This document shows positions 8,303-16,805 of a stretch of 64,000 nucleotides of DNA, in pieces. Source of the DNA: CAXXOK01 sp963664595 (GTDB taxonomy: Bacteria > Bacillota > Clostridia > Christensenellales > Aristaeellaceae); assembly GCA_963664595.2 (NCBI GenBank), contig CAXXOK010000011.1, positions 558,001 through 622,000 of the forward strand, written 5' to 3'. Numbering within the stretch: the stretch's first letter is position 1; every line of letters begins with the position of its first letter. The position numbers and the translations under genes were made by a program. The notes beneath the pieces were generated by a model, which saw nothing but the letters and a program-made list of their open reading frames with translations, was not told the origin of the DNA and made no database searches.

Positions 8303-9755
8303 GCGGATCGCCTCCTGTTGATAAGCTCTGTTTATCGGGGTCCATCAGCAGGTTGGTACCCCCGCCGCTTTTGGTCACCTCGTTGAGCGGAATGTTCAGC
8401 TCCTGCGATATGATCTCCGGGATGCGCATCAGGCAGAAGCCGCCCTGGCACCGCCCCATGCCCGCGCGGGTACGGCGCTTGATGGCGTCCACGTCGCGCA
8501 CGCCCAGCGGACCGCGCATCGCGGCCAGCACCTCCGCCTTGGTTACCTGCTCGCACCGGCACACGATGTGGCCGTAGTCCGGGTTTTTGGCGATCGCCGC
8601 GTTGCGCTCATCATCGCTCATATGCCGGAAGCGGGGAAACGCTTTGCGCTCAGGCTTAAAATCCGGGTTTGGCTGCGCGCCCGTGGCCTGCGCCACCTGC
8701 CCGGCCACATACTCCGCAATGGCCGGGGCGCTGGTGAGGCCCGGCGAGGCGATCCCGGCGACGTTGTACAGGTTTCCCACATCGGGCGACCAGCCGATGA
8801 TGAAATCATCCCCGCTGGCCGTGGCGCGCAGACCCGTAAACGAGGTGATGGTCTTGTTCATGGGCAGGTGCTGCACATCCAGCTTCGCGGTTGTAAGCAC
8901 CTCGCGCAGGCCTTCGCGGGTGGTCGATTTCGATTCCTTGCTGTCGGTATCCTGCGAGGTGGGGCCCAGCAGCAGGTTGCCGTCCACCGTCGGCGTAACC
9001 AGAATGCCCTTGCCCGCCTTGGTGGGCAGCTGGAACAGCGTATGGTTTACCAGCCCGCCCTCAGTTTTGTCCAGCAGGCAATACTCGCCCCGCCGCGGGG
9101 TGATGGTGAAATGCCGGTTGCTCAGGCTGTTGTTGATGACATCGGCATACAGCCCGGCGGCGTTGATCAGGATGCGGGCCGTAACCTCGCCCGCCGGGCC
9201 GGTGATGTGAAAGACGCCGTCCCGTTTTTCAATTTTTTCCGCCATAAAGCCCAGTTTAAATTCCACGCCGTTTTCCGCCGCGTTTTCCGCAAACGCCACG
9301 GTCATCTCATACGGGCACACAATGCCGCCCGTGGGCACATACAGCGCCGCCGCAACCCCATCCGAAATATTGGGTTCCAGAGTTTTAATTTCTTCCTTGC
9401 CGATGATCCGCAGGCCGGGCACCCCGTTTTGTTCGCCCTGCGCCAGCAGTTTAGTAAGCTGGGCGCGGTCCTCCTCCTGGAAGGCCAGCACCAGCGATCC
9501 GTCGCGCTTGAACGGAAAATCCAGCGCCCTGCTCAATTCGTCAAACATCGGGTTTCCCGCCACGTTAAACCGGGCCTTGAGCGTGCCCGGCTTGCAATCG
9601 TATCCGCCATGCACAATGCCGCTGTTGGCTTTGGAACTGCCGGAGGCCACGTCGCTTTCTTTTTCCAGCACCACAGCACGCAGCCGCAGGCGCGCCAGCG
9701 CGCGCGCAATGGTACAGCCGATCACGCCGCCCCCGAGTATCGCAACATCAAACAT
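8289..9755 (-). CDS. GlpA-like FAD-dependent glycerol-3-phosphate dehydrogenase with BFD-type [2Fe-2S] domain
   Basis: The 488-residue protein opens with the FAD motif VAILGGGVIGCTIARAL and the DAO-family segment SSKANSGIVHGGYD. About residues 405-470 carry a BFD-like [2Fe-2S] domain (VCRCEQVTKAEVL and MGRCQGGFCLMR). Together these define the anaerobic GlpA-type dehydrogenase, oxidising glycerol-3-phosphate to dihydroxyacetone phosphate. The start at 9755 (MFDVAILGG) is preferred over the in-frame ATG at 9785 because AAAGGAG lies 11 bases upstream and the FAD motif then begins at residue 4. GlpP upstream supports the glycerol role. No glpK or glpF is in the window. Confidence 0.9.
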   Translation of the reverse strand: MFDVAILGGGVIGCTIARALARLRLRAVVLEKESDVASGSSKANSGIVHGGYDCKPGTLKARFNVAGNPMFDELSRALDFPFKRDGSLVLAFQEEDRAQLTKLLAQGEQNGVPGLRIIGKEEIKTLEPNISDGVAAALYVPTGGIVCPYEMTVAFAENAAENGVEFKLGFMAEKIEKRDGVFHITGPAGEVTARILINAAGLYADVINNSLSNRHFTITPRRGEYCLLDKTEGGLVNHTLFQLPTKAGKGILVTPTVDGNLLLGPTSQDTDSKESKSTTREGLREVLTTAKLDVQHLPMNKTITSFTGLRATASGDDFIIGWSPDVGNLYNVAGIASPGLTSAPAIAEYVAGQVAQATGAQPNPDFKPERKAFPRFRHMSDDERNAAIAKNPDYGHIVCRCEQVTKAEVLAAMRGPLGVRDVDAIKRRTRAGMGRCQGGFCLMRIPEIISQELNIPLNEVTKSGGGTNLLMDPDKQSLSTGGDPHAGN

Positions 9756-9815
9756 CCTGTTTCCGACTCCTTTCAAACAACCCATGGAACTCTGACTTTC
9801 CAGCGATTTTTCCCT

Positions 9816-9976
9816 GGGAAACGATGAATAAAGCGCTTGTGCGGCGGCGAATTGGGTTTTTGTCGGATCGGGTTTGTTGAAACCGCAGTAGCAGCAGCGC
9901 TACGTCAAGGTTTCAGCAAGCCTAAGATGGCAGAATTCCAATCGTCAGCGTGCAGGGGATTTGTTCATTGCTTCCC
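9816..9976. repeat. Type A hairpin element, copy A1
   Basis: The outer arms GGGAAACGATGAA and TTCATTGCTTCCC, middle arms (GCGAATTGG with CCAATCGTC, GAAACC with GGTTTC) and a central GTAGC/GCTAC stem (9888-9892 and 9899-9903) make one symmetric hairpin of about 160 bp. The apical stem is centred within one base of the element midpoint. It sits in the gap between glpP and the oxidoreductase genes. No target-site duplication or coding capacity is evident. Confidence 0.85.
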
Positions 9977-9980
9977 TGAC

Positions 9981-10030
9981 AAAGAAAAAATCACAAGACA
10001 GGCCGGGCGCGTACGCCCTTTCTTCTTGCG
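9981..10030 (-). terminator. Leader terminator before the glycerol oxidoreductase genes, candidate GlpP target
   Basis: On the minus strand GCAAGA and GGGCG pair with CGCCC and TCTTGT, followed by GATTTTTT. This is an intrinsic terminator upstream of the GlpA-like gene and downstream of glpP. GlpP is known in Bacillus subtilis to act by antitermination at such a leader terminator of the glp operon. The same control is plausible here. Hairpin and T-run are visible; the GlpP link is inference. Confidence 0.65.
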
Positions 10031-10121
10031 ACTCTCTAAGCTCTTGTCGTCTATTCTATTATCCCGCACGCGGGCGGGGTATCAGGGGAATGGTTCCTGT
10101 GCCTGTTTTATCCCGGCCGGC

Positions 10122-10691
10122 TCAGCTGTACCAAAGCGTTTCGCAGCTGGTGGAGATGCCCACGGCCCCGGCCCTGAGGCTTTGGATGGTGTCGTTTTTA
10201 TCGCGCACCAGGCCGCCCGCGATAATCGGGCAGGGTACCATTTCCGTCAGCTCCCGGATAATACTGGGGATCACACCGGGCAGCACTTCAATCGCCTCGG
10301 CCCGCGGCCCGCTGTTGGTGGTGTACTTCAGCGCGTTGTCAAAGCACATGGAGTCCAGCATAAACATGCGCTGGATGGTGAACATGCCAAATTCCTTGGC
10401 GTATTTCACCAGGCTGGCCTTCGTGGTGATGATGCCGTCAGGCTTCACGTTTTCGCTCAGGTATTTAAGCGCGTAGTAATCCTTGCCCATCCCCTCGATG
10501 AGGTCGATGTGCAGGGCCAGCAGCTTACCGGCATCGTGCACCCGGGCAACGGCCTCGTTCAGCTCGCAGATATTGCCGGCCAGCATGAAGATGACTTCAA
10601 CGGGCGACGCCAGCGCCTTTCCCATCATCTCCGGCGTTTTCACGGAGGCGATGATCGGGTTCTGCCCAAGCCGGGTATAGATCGTATCCAA
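10122..10691 (-). CDS. glpP: Glycerol-3-phosphate-responsive antiterminator
   Basis: The 189-residue protein matches the GlpP family along its length, with a TIM-barrel-like pattern (PIIASVKTPEMM, VIFMLAGNI, ALHIDLIEGMGKD, PDGIITTKASL, EVLPGVIP, PIIAGGLVRDK). In Bacillus, GlpP binds glycerol-3-phosphate and the glpD leader RNA to prevent termination. The start is TTG at 10691; an in-frame stop lies three codons further upstream, so no longer form is possible. It precedes the oxidoreductase genes, separated by a terminator and a repeat element. Confidence 0.93.
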   Translation of the reverse strand: MDTIYTRLGQNPIIASVKTPEMMGKALASPVEVIFMLAGNICELNEAVARVHDAGKLLALHIDLIEGMGKDYYALKYLSENVKPDGIITTKASLVKYAKEFGMFTIQRMFMLDSMCFDNALKYTTNSGPRAEAIEVLPGVIPSIIRELTEMVPCPIIAGGLVRDKNDTIQSLRAGAVGISTSCETLWYS

Positions 10692-10814
10692 TGGTCGTCA
10701 CACTTTCATCGTCGGGCGATACGCGGGATGCAGCATTGCGCATGCCGCTTGTTTCCCCGCCCGGTGTTATGGTTCCATGGGCCGCCGTGTACTCCGCGCC
10801 GGAATCCCCGGTTC

Positions 10815-10843
10815 ACAGTACCATGTCATCGGCATCCTGTCAA
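10815..10843 (-). promoter_or_regulatory. Promoter of glpP
   Basis: On the minus strand TTGACA (10843-10838) and TACTGT (10820-10815) are separated by 17 bases, about 125 bases before the glpP start. The -35 box is a perfect consensus. Nothing resembling an operator is obvious beside it. Confidence 0.75.
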
Positions 10844-10863
10844 ATGAAAACTGATTTCATGCG

Positions 10864-10895
10864 CAGCGTGCAGGGGATTTGTTCACCGTTTTCCT
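10864..10895. repeat. Truncated type A element (one arm only)
   Basis: CAGCGTGCAGGGGATTTG followed by TTCACCGTTTTCCT matches the right arm of the type A elements. The left arm and centre are missing. It ends a few bases from the stop codon of the MgtC-family gene, so one arm alone can persist after deletion. Confidence 0.65.
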
Positions 10896-10902
10896 GCTCT
10901 CA

Positions 10903-11637
10903 TCAGGTGTTGCGCGTGCGCACGGTTTGGATGTTCTCGTTTTCCGACAGGTATTTTACGATGTCCGTGTAGGTGGTTTTAGCGGGCAGGTGCAGCGTGT
11001 ACAGGTTGGTATAGCTGTTCATCTCCATCTTCCGGCTGTCGCGGAACAGCTCCACATGGAAATCGACGTCCAGAATCTTAATGTTCATGGACTCGAAATA
11101 GCTGTTGATATACTCCAGCGTTTCGGCGCGGTTGATAAACCGCACCTCCACCCGCTTGACCGAGTTGACACGGATGATTTTCTGGAACAGCGTCAGCACC
11201 GTCAGGATCAAGACGGAGCACAGGATGGCGATCCAGTAATACCCGAAGCCCACCATCAGCCCCAGGCAGGCCACATTCCACAGGCTGGCGGCCGTGGTGA
11301 GCCCGGCGATCTTCTTCTGCGCGATAAAAATGGTACCGGCGCCCAGAAAACCGATGCCGCTGATGACCTGCGCGGACAGGCGCGTCAGTGTGAAGGAATA
11401 CTTGCCGGAGGGATCCATCGTGTCCGTATTGGCCAGAATCAGGCATTCCAGCAGGGCGATCATCGCCGCGCCCAGGCACACCAGGATATGAGTGCGCATG
11501 CCCGCGGGCCGGTTTTTGTACTCGCGCTCAATGCCGATCACGCCGCCCACAACGATGGCCGCGATCATCCGTATGCCGATTTCCACCCACGGCATACCCG
11601 GGTTGATTATGGATTCCAGTGATAACGTTGACAACAT
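10903..11637 (-). CDS. MgtC/SapB-family membrane protein
   Basis: A 244-residue protein with the conserved MgtC N-terminal domain: IRMIAAIVVGGVIGIERE, the GMRTHILVCLGAAMIAL segment, and SGIGFLGAGTIF, giving about five membrane helices up to residue 145. The last 90 residues form a soluble ACT-like domain (VEVRFINRAETLEYINSYF onward). Family members are linked to growth at low magnesium and to regulation of the F-type ATPase or magnesium transport in other bacteria; the role here is not known. It appears to be a single transcription unit. Confidence 0.9.
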   Translation of the reverse strand: MLSTLSLESIINPGMPWVEIGIRMIAAIVVGGVIGIEREYKNRPAGMRTHILVCLGAAMIALLECLILANTDTMDPSGKYSFTLTRLSAQVISGIGFLGAGTIFIAQKKIAGLTTAASLWNVACLGLMVGFGYYWIAILCSVLILTVLTLFQKIIRVNSVKRVEVRFINRAETLEYINSYFESMNIKILDVDFHVELFRDSRKMEMNSYTNLYTLHLPAKTTYTDIVKYLSENENIQTVRTRNT

Positions 11638-11710
11638 GCCTTCTCACTCTCTTTATCCGCAGGCCCGGAAAAGCCGCGTGCGCGGCCCTCCCACAGCCTA
11701 AGCTCACAGG

Positions 11711-12637
11711 TTACAGTCCCGGATCCCAGTCCATCCCGGTCAGCACCTGAAAGGCGCCGTCCCCGGAAGTCCACACCTTGACATCCCCGTTGAAATGGGT
11801 GATGTATACGTCGCTGATTTTACGGAACTTCTGATAGATGTTCAAATCCTCCAGCGTATCGGCAAGCATCACCGTGATCTGCGGCGAAACCGCGTCGCGG
11901 AACGCCTTGCACGATGAGGTTGCGGCCCCGTGGTGGTTGGCCTTGAGCACATCGCAGTCCAGCTTGTCCCCATACAGCGAAACCAGCTCCCGTTCGGCGG
12001 CGGTGTACAGATCCCCGCAGAACAGCAGGGTAGATTCCCCGTAGCTCAGCTTGAGCGCCAGCGAAAGGTTGTTGATAAACTGCGTGCTGGACTCCGGATA
12101 GCCGTCGTAATACGCAATCTCGCTGCCCGGCCAGAGCACCTCCACCGTTACGTCCTCGCCGAAGGAAAACACATCCCCCTGCGAAAGCCGCACAAGCTCT
12201 ATCCCCCGCGCCGCGAGCTCCGCCATGTACGCTTCATAATATACGGACGGGTATTCCACATAGCTGGTCATCACCTGGCCGATCTCAAAGGCCGCCATCA
12301 CCGCCGGAAAACCGCCGACGTGATCCACGTGCGGGTGCGAGGCCACCAGATAGTCGATCCGGGTAATGCCCATCGCCTGCAGCGCGGCCACCACCTGCCC
12401 GCCCGCACCGGGGTCGCCCGCGTCGATGAGCATCACCTGGCCGTCGGGCGAGGTGAGCACGGTGGCGTCCCCGGATTTATCCCCCGTATCGGTTACCAGC
12501 CGGAGGAAGCGTGCCGTAAGGCTGCCCGCGTCCGCGCCGGTATCCAGCACCTGGGCGGTGCGGTCCTGCGCGCAGGCGGGGAGGGCCAGGAAAAGAAGAA
12601 GTACGAAACAAAGGGTATAGGCAAGAAGCTTTTTCAT
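11711..12637 (-). CDS. Secreted metallo-beta-lactamase-fold hydrolase, ComEC/Rec2-like
   Basis: The 308-residue product has a signal peptide (about residues 1-22, ending LPAC, possibly a lipobox with Cys22) followed by one MBL domain. The metal ligands HPHVDH are at residues 101-106, and downstream CGD and the NHHG segment (KANHHGAATSS) are intact. This is the ComEC/Rec2 C-terminal-type MBL, here without any membrane channel. The start codon follows directly on the stop of the upstream permease gene (TAAATG), so it is the fourth gene of an ABC importer operon. Nuclease, phosphodiesterase or other hydrolase activity outside the membrane are all possible; the substrate is unknown. Confidence 0.88.
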   Translation of the reverse strand: MKKLLAYTLCFVLLLFLALPACAQDRTAQVLDTGADAGSLTARFLRLVTDTGDKSGDATVLTSPDGQVMLIDAGDPGAGGQVVAALQAMGITRIDYLVASHPHVDHVGGFPAVMAAFEIGQVMTSYVEYPSVYYEAYMAELAARGIELVRLSQGDVFSFGEDVTVEVLWPGSEIAYYDGYPESSTQFINNLSLALKLSYGESTLLFCGDLYTAAERELVSLYGDKLDCDVLKANHHGAATSSCKAFRDAVSPQITVMLADTLEDLNIYQKFRKISDVYITHFNGDVKVWTSGDGAFQVLTGMDWDPGL

Positions 12638-13774
12638 TTATTTCATTGCCGCCTTGCTCATACCGGTCATGATGAACTTCTGCAGGAACAGGAACAACAG
12701 GATGATCGGGATGATGGCGAGCACCGCGCCGGCCATGATCTCGTTGTAGTTGGAGGTCACGATGCCCGCAAACGTACGCCTGAGCTGGGTAATGCCCACC
12801 GCCAGCGTTCGCCGGGTTTCCAGCGGGGCGACCATGCGGGGCCAGAAATAGTTGTTCCAGCCGTTGATAAAGGAGATAATGCTGATCGTGATCACCGTGG
12901 GCGCGCACATGGGCACCAGCACATGGATAATGGTGCCGATCCTGCCCATGCCGTCGATCTTGCCTGCCTCGATATAGCTGTTGTCCACGGACAGGAAGGC
13001 CTGGCGCAGCATGAAGATGAAGTACGCCGACACAAGGTTGGGCACCACCAGCCCGGCAAACGTGTTCAGCCAGTTCAGCCGCGACACGATGACGTAGATC
13101 GGCACGAAGGTAACCTGTATGGGCACCATCATCGCGCCCAGCACCAGCATGAACAGTGTGTTCTTATACTTGAAATTGCCCTTGGAAAACCCGTAGGCCG
13201 CCAGCACGCCCATCACCAGCTCGCCCATCATCATCAGGAACGTGGACACCAGCGTATTGTAAAAATACAGGGTGAACGGAGCGCGGCTGAGCACGTTCGG
13301 GTAATTTTCCCACATGATCTGCATCGGCCACAGGGTAGGCACGGCCAGCAGCAGCTCATCGCTGGTTTTCAGGGAGGATACGATCATCCAGTAGATCGGG
13401 AAGATCATCAGCAGCGTAATCAGGATCGCAACGGTATACTGGGCTACCGTTCCCACACGGCGGAAACGCTTCTGCCTGCGGATATTGGCACGGATGACCG
13501 GGGAGATAAAGCGCAGCGCGGCAAACCCCAGCAGCGCGGCCCCTGCCATAATCCCGCCCACGCTCAGCAGCGCACCGTGCGCCTTGCTGAAAAACGTTTG
13601 CGCCTGGTTGAGATCATACGCGCCGATATCCGGCCCCAGCCGTTGTGCAATCGCGTTGTATTGCAGCAAGCCAAACACGCCCATGGCGAGCAGTGCCAGG
13701 CCGAGAATCAGGAAAAACGCCAAAATCGAAAACCAGCCGGATTGGCGCATGGTGAGTAAATGCTTTTGTTTCAT
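12638..13774 (-). CDS. CUT1 ABC transporter permease, MalG type, N-terminally extended
   Basis: Residues 108-378 are a MalG-type permease with the EAA loop SYIEAGKIDGMGRIGTIIHV. The first 105 residues are extra and contain two membrane helices (about 14-38 and 67-90) around a short outward loop. The usual family length is 270-300, this is 378. It follows the MalF-type gene by 15 bases and abuts the MBL gene. The substrate is unknown. Confidence 0.88.
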   Translation of the reverse strand: MKQKHLLTMRQSGWFSILAFFLILGLALLAMGVFGLLQYNAIAQRLGPDIGAYDLNQAQTFFSKAHGALLSVGGIMAGAALLGFAALRFISPVIRANIRRQKRFRRVGTVAQYTVAILITLLMIFPIYWMIVSSLKTSDELLLAVPTLWPMQIMWENYPNVLSRAPFTLYFYNTLVSTFLMMMGELVMGVLAAYGFSKGNFKYKNTLFMLVLGAMMVPIQVTFVPIYVIVSRLNWLNTFAGLVVPNLVSAYFIFMLRQAFLSVDNSYIEAGKIDGMGRIGTIIHVLVPMCAPTVITISIISFINGWNNYFWPRMVAPLETRRTLAVGITQLRRTFAGIVTSNYNEIMAGAVLAIIPIILLFLFLQKFIMTGMSKAAMK

Positions 13775-13789
13775 CTTTCTGCGCCCCCC

Positions 13790-15040
13790 TTACGAGTCAT
13801 AGTTGACGGACCGGCTGGACCAGCGCATGGTCAGCACCGTGCAAACCAACAGGATGATAAAGAAGATCACGGATACCGCGGCCGCGCGGGCGACGCGGAA
13901 ATCCACAAACGAGAGGTTGAACACCCAATAGACCAGCACGTTGGTGGCCTTGCTCGGCCCGCCCTCGGTCATCACGTCCACGGACTGGAACACCTTCATG
14001 CTGGCAATAAACGTGGTAACGAACAAAAACAGCGTGGTGGGCGCCAGCAGCGGCAGGGTGATAAAGCGGAAACGGCTTACGCTGTCCGCGCCGTCGATGG
14101 CGGCGGCCTCGTAATAATCCCGGGGAATGCCGATCATCGCCGAAAGGTAGATCATCATCGCATAGCCCACAACGCGCCATGCCGTTAAAATGAGAACGCC
14201 TGCCAGCGCGGTATCGGCGTTGTTGAGCCAGTCGGGGCCCTGTATGTTGAACACAGCCAGCGCGCTGTTGAGGATACCGAACCGACCGTTGAGAATCCAG
14301 ATAAACACAACGGCGCTGGTGGAAACCGCGATATATTTGGGCATGAACACAATGGTACGCATCCCATTGAACAGTTTGGTCAGCCGACCGAAAAGCAGCG
14401 CCAGCAGCATGCCGCCCACCAGCGTAATCGTCAGCTCCCAGAAGGTATACGTAGCGGTGATTTTGAGGGAATCGAGGAAATACTTGATGCCGGAGCCCTG
14501 AAAGAGCCACTTGTAGTTTTTGAATCCGGCATAACCAAATGTGGAGTCGCTGAGCATGCGCATATCGGTAAAACTGATGCGGATGAGCTCAATCACAGGA
14601 TAGTACACAAACAGCAGGAAAAAAAGCAGCGCCGGTTCCACGCACAGCAAATCCTTCATGTTTTCCCAGGATTGCTTTTTCAGCATCACGGCATTGAAAA
14701 TCAGCGTCAGGCCGATCAGCATGATGATCACGGCGGCGTTCATCACCGTGCTCAGCAGCCCCGCGGGCAGGGCGCCGTTCCAGGACAGAAAAGAAAAGCC
14801 TTCGCCGAACGCAAGCACCTGCCCGCTTACGGCCGTGCCCGCGCTTTGCGCGGCCGTGCGCGCCGCATAAACCTCGCCTGCAAGGGTCTGCAGGAACGGT
14901 ACCTGCAAATCGCCCGCCATGTACCCAAACAGACCGATCAGTACGAAAACCGAGCCGACGATCCATAACAGCAGCTGCGCTGTTTTGATGCGGCGGCCAT
15001 GGCGTGGGTCGGCCGCGCGTAAGGTGTAAGAATTGCCCAT
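13790..15040 (-). CDS. CUT1 ABC transporter permease, MalF type, N-terminally extended
   Basis: From about residue 130 this is a standard MalF-type permease, with the EAA loop DYYEAAAIDGADSVSRFRFI. The preceding 130 residues hold two extra membrane helices (about 19-41 and 97-118) with a 55-residue loop between them, predicted outside. Total length is 416 against about 300. The ATG at 15040 has AGAGGTGAT upstream. That both permeases of this operon are extended in the same manner suggests the extensions work together, perhaps with the MBL protein or the binding protein. Confidence 0.88.
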   Translation of the reverse strand: MGNSYTLRAADPRHGRRIKTAQLLLWIVGSVFVLIGLFGYMAGDLQVPFLQTLAGEVYAARTAAQSAGTAVSGQVLAFGEGFSFLSWNGALPAGLLSTVMNAAVIIMLIGLTLIFNAVMLKKQSWENMKDLLCVEPALLFFLLFVYYPVIELIRISFTDMRMLSDSTFGYAGFKNYKWLFQGSGIKYFLDSLKITATYTFWELTITLVGGMLLALLFGRLTKLFNGMRTIVFMPKYIAVSTSAVVFIWILNGRFGILNSALAVFNIQGPDWLNNADTALAGVLILTAWRVVGYAMMIYLSAMIGIPRDYYEAAAIDGADSVSRFRFITLPLLAPTTLFLFVTTFIASMKVFQSVDVMTEGGPSKATNVLVYWVFNLSFVDFRVARAAAVSVIFFIILLVCTVLTMRWSSRSVNYDS

Positions 15041-15062
15041 TGCGGAACATCACCTCTGTAAC

Positions 15063-15094
15063 AAACCGGGGGAGAGACCCCTCTCCCCCGGTTT
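15063..15094. terminator. Hairpin between binding-protein and permease genes
   Basis: AAACCGGGGGAGAG (15063-15076) pairs perfectly with CTCTCCCCCGGTTT (15081-15094). On the plus strand six T follow; in the sense of the operon (minus) the tail is only GGTTTGTT. It therefore probably acts as an mRNA end-stabiliser or partial terminator within the operon. Confidence 0.7.
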
Positions 15095-15108
15095 TTTATC
15101 GGGAATGA

Positions 15109-16392
15109 TTACTGGTCTTCGAGTTCTTCCGTTACTTCCATGGCAAGCTCATCCAGCGTATCCTGCACGGGTGCGCCTTCCACAAAGATCAGCGCCAGTT
15201 TATCGCGCCAGAGGTTTGCCACCGTGTTGTACGCGGGATGCTGGTTGCGGGGGTTGATCCAGCCGGACATTTCCATCACGTTCTTCATGGCGGGCTTGCG
15301 CGTCAGATAATCGGCAACCGCGTCGGTCGCCAGCACGCTTTGGCGGGTGGGGAAGTAGCCGGTGTTGTCCGCCCAGTAGAGGTTGATCTCGGGGCTGGTC
15401 ATGAACTCAAGGAACACCCACGCGGCGTTTTTCTGCGCCTGCGAGGCCTTGGCGGGGATCAGGATGACGGAGCCGCCGACTTCGCTCTTGAAGCTTTCGC
15501 CGTCCATGCCGCCGGGCAGCCAGGACATGCCCACCTTGAAGCTGGACTGCTCCACATACAGGTCGTACAGCGACGAGGTGTGGAACACGCTGAAGGCGCC
15601 GCCGTCCCAAAAGAGCTGGCGCATGTTGGCCGACGCATCGGTGCCGTAGGCATAATAGGCGTAGCCCTTTTCAATCCACTCGTTCATCTTGGTGGTTACA
15701 TACACGGCGGCCTCGGAATTCAGGTCGGTGGTCACGCCGTCTTCATTGATCACGTTGACGCCGTTGTTTTTATACAGCATCTCATAGTACCAATAGTCCC
15801 AGCCGGCGAAAACCGTGCCGTACCGCTTGGTGGTGCCGTCCTCGTTGAAGAGGGTGGCCTTTTCCAGGAAGGCGTCCATTTCGTCGAAGGTCTTGGGCAT
15901 TACAATGCCTTCGGCGTCGGCTGCGTCCTGATTGTAGAACATCACCTGGGTGGAGATGAGGTACGGCAGGCAGATCTGCTGGCCGTCGTAGCTGGTGGAG
16001 GCGATCAGGCCTTCACCGAAGTCCGCGGCATCATAATTCGTCGCCGCGATGTAGGGATCCAGAATTTCGCAGATACCGGCCGCGCCGTAGCTTGCCGGGT
16101 AGGAGGTGTTGGCGGTGCAAAGCGCGGGCACTTCGCCGGAGGCTACCGCCGCGATCAGCTGCGTGTTGATTTCGCCGTACGATCCGATATAAATCGGCTC
16201 CACCGTAATCAGCGGGTTGGTCTCCTCAAACTTTTGGATCATATACTCGATCTGCGGGTTGAAGCGGTCTTCATGGGCATGCCACCATTGAATGGTAATC
16301 GGCTCGGTCACCTCATAGCTATCCGCCAGAGCGACTTGCGCTACCGACAGCAGCATCAGAGCCGCCAAAGCAAAGGCCAGGTACTTCTTCAT
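15109..16392 (-). CDS. Extracellular sugar-binding protein of ABC importer (MBL operon)
   Basis: The 427-residue protein has a signal peptide (MKKYLAFALAALMLLSVAQV, cleaved near ALADS) and the family 1 solute-binding pattern: ITIQWWHAHEDRFNPQIEYMIQKF at the start, MFYNQDAADAEGIVMPKTFDE, and the C-terminal GYFPTRQSV region. The ATG at 16392 is preferred because GAAAGG lies about 8 bases upstream; two in-frame upstream ATGs have no proper site. It is the first gene of a four-gene minus-strand operon. The ligand is unknown, probably an oligosaccharide. Confidence 0.92.
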   Translation of the reverse strand: MKKYLAFALAALMLLSVAQVALADSYEVTEPITIQWWHAHEDRFNPQIEYMIQKFEETNPLITVEPIYIGSYGEINTQLIAAVASGEVPALCTANTSYPASYGAAGICEILDPYIAATNYDAADFGEGLIASTSYDGQQICLPYLISTQVMFYNQDAADAEGIVMPKTFDEMDAFLEKATLFNEDGTTKRYGTVFAGWDYWYYEMLYKNNGVNVINEDGVTTDLNSEAAVYVTTKMNEWIEKGYAYYAYGTDASANMRQLFWDGGAFSVFHTSSLYDLYVEQSSFKVGMSWLPGGMDGESFKSEVGGSVILIPAKASQAQKNAAWVFLEFMTSPEINLYWADNTGYFPTRQSVLATDAVADYLTRKPAMKNVMEMSGWINPRNQHPAYNTVANLWRDKLALIFVEGAPVQDTLDELAMEVTEELEDQ

Positions 16393-16572
16393 GGGTTTCA
16401 TCCTTTCAAAAATAATATATCTGCATGCCATACGGCATGAACATTCAATTGTCGGAGAAACAGAATAGAAAACAACAAGAGAATAAAAAACATCTCTCGT
16501 TGATCTCTAATCTCAAGGTGGAGAGTATATTCACATGCAGTTGTCAGTCTGGTTTCTCACTATCTCAGCTGC

Positions 16573-16601
16573 ATTATACAACGGCAGCGAAATGATTGCA
16601 A
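16573..16601 (-). promoter_or_regulatory. Promoter of the MBL-ABC operon
   Basis: On the minus strand TTGCAA (16601-16596) and TATAAT (16578-16573) are spaced by 17 bases. Transcription would begin about 175 bases before the binding-protein gene. In that leader CATGCC/GGCATG (around 16424-16439) and CAACGAGAGA/TCTCTTGTTG form short stems. They may be an operator or leader structure; no known riboswitch is recognised. Confidence 0.7.
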
Positions 16602-16724
16602 GCTTTTTCAATAAATCGCCCTTTGCATTTTTGTTCAGGTTCACCAATAATGCCTGCGTTGGCGTGCCGCAAAGCCTTCTGCCGCTTCAAATTGCCGGAT
16701 GTCACGCCGCGCATCATCGTACGG

Positions 16725-16754
16725 TTGACAGGCGGCGGTCCGTTATACTATGAT
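16725..16754 (+). promoter_or_regulatory. Promoter of the glycerophosphodiesterase gene
   Basis: TTGACA (16725-16730) and TATGAT (16749-16754) with an 18-base spacer, 51 bases before the start codon. Confidence 0.7.
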
Positions 16755-16805
16755 GCAGAAAACATGCGCGCCGATGCGCAGATTTTTGAATGGAAGGTGA
16801 ATGGT

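Noticed and set aside
9837..10847. Long plus-strand frame of 336 residues over the glpP region
   Set aside because: It is antisense to glpP and runs through a type A repeat. Composition is typical of a G+C-driven open frame, and glpP is unambiguous.
11930..13759. Plus-strand open frame of 609 residues opposite the MBL and permease genes
   Set aside because: It is rich in His, Gln, Arg and Asp in a pattern typical of antisense frames in G+C-rich genes. The minus strand carries clear families.
16393..16560. Attenuator in the leader of the MBL-ABC operon
   Set aside because: A T-rich stretch (TTTTTT) lies in the loop of the stem CAACGAGAGA/TCTCTTGTTG rather than after it, so it is not an intrinsic terminator.
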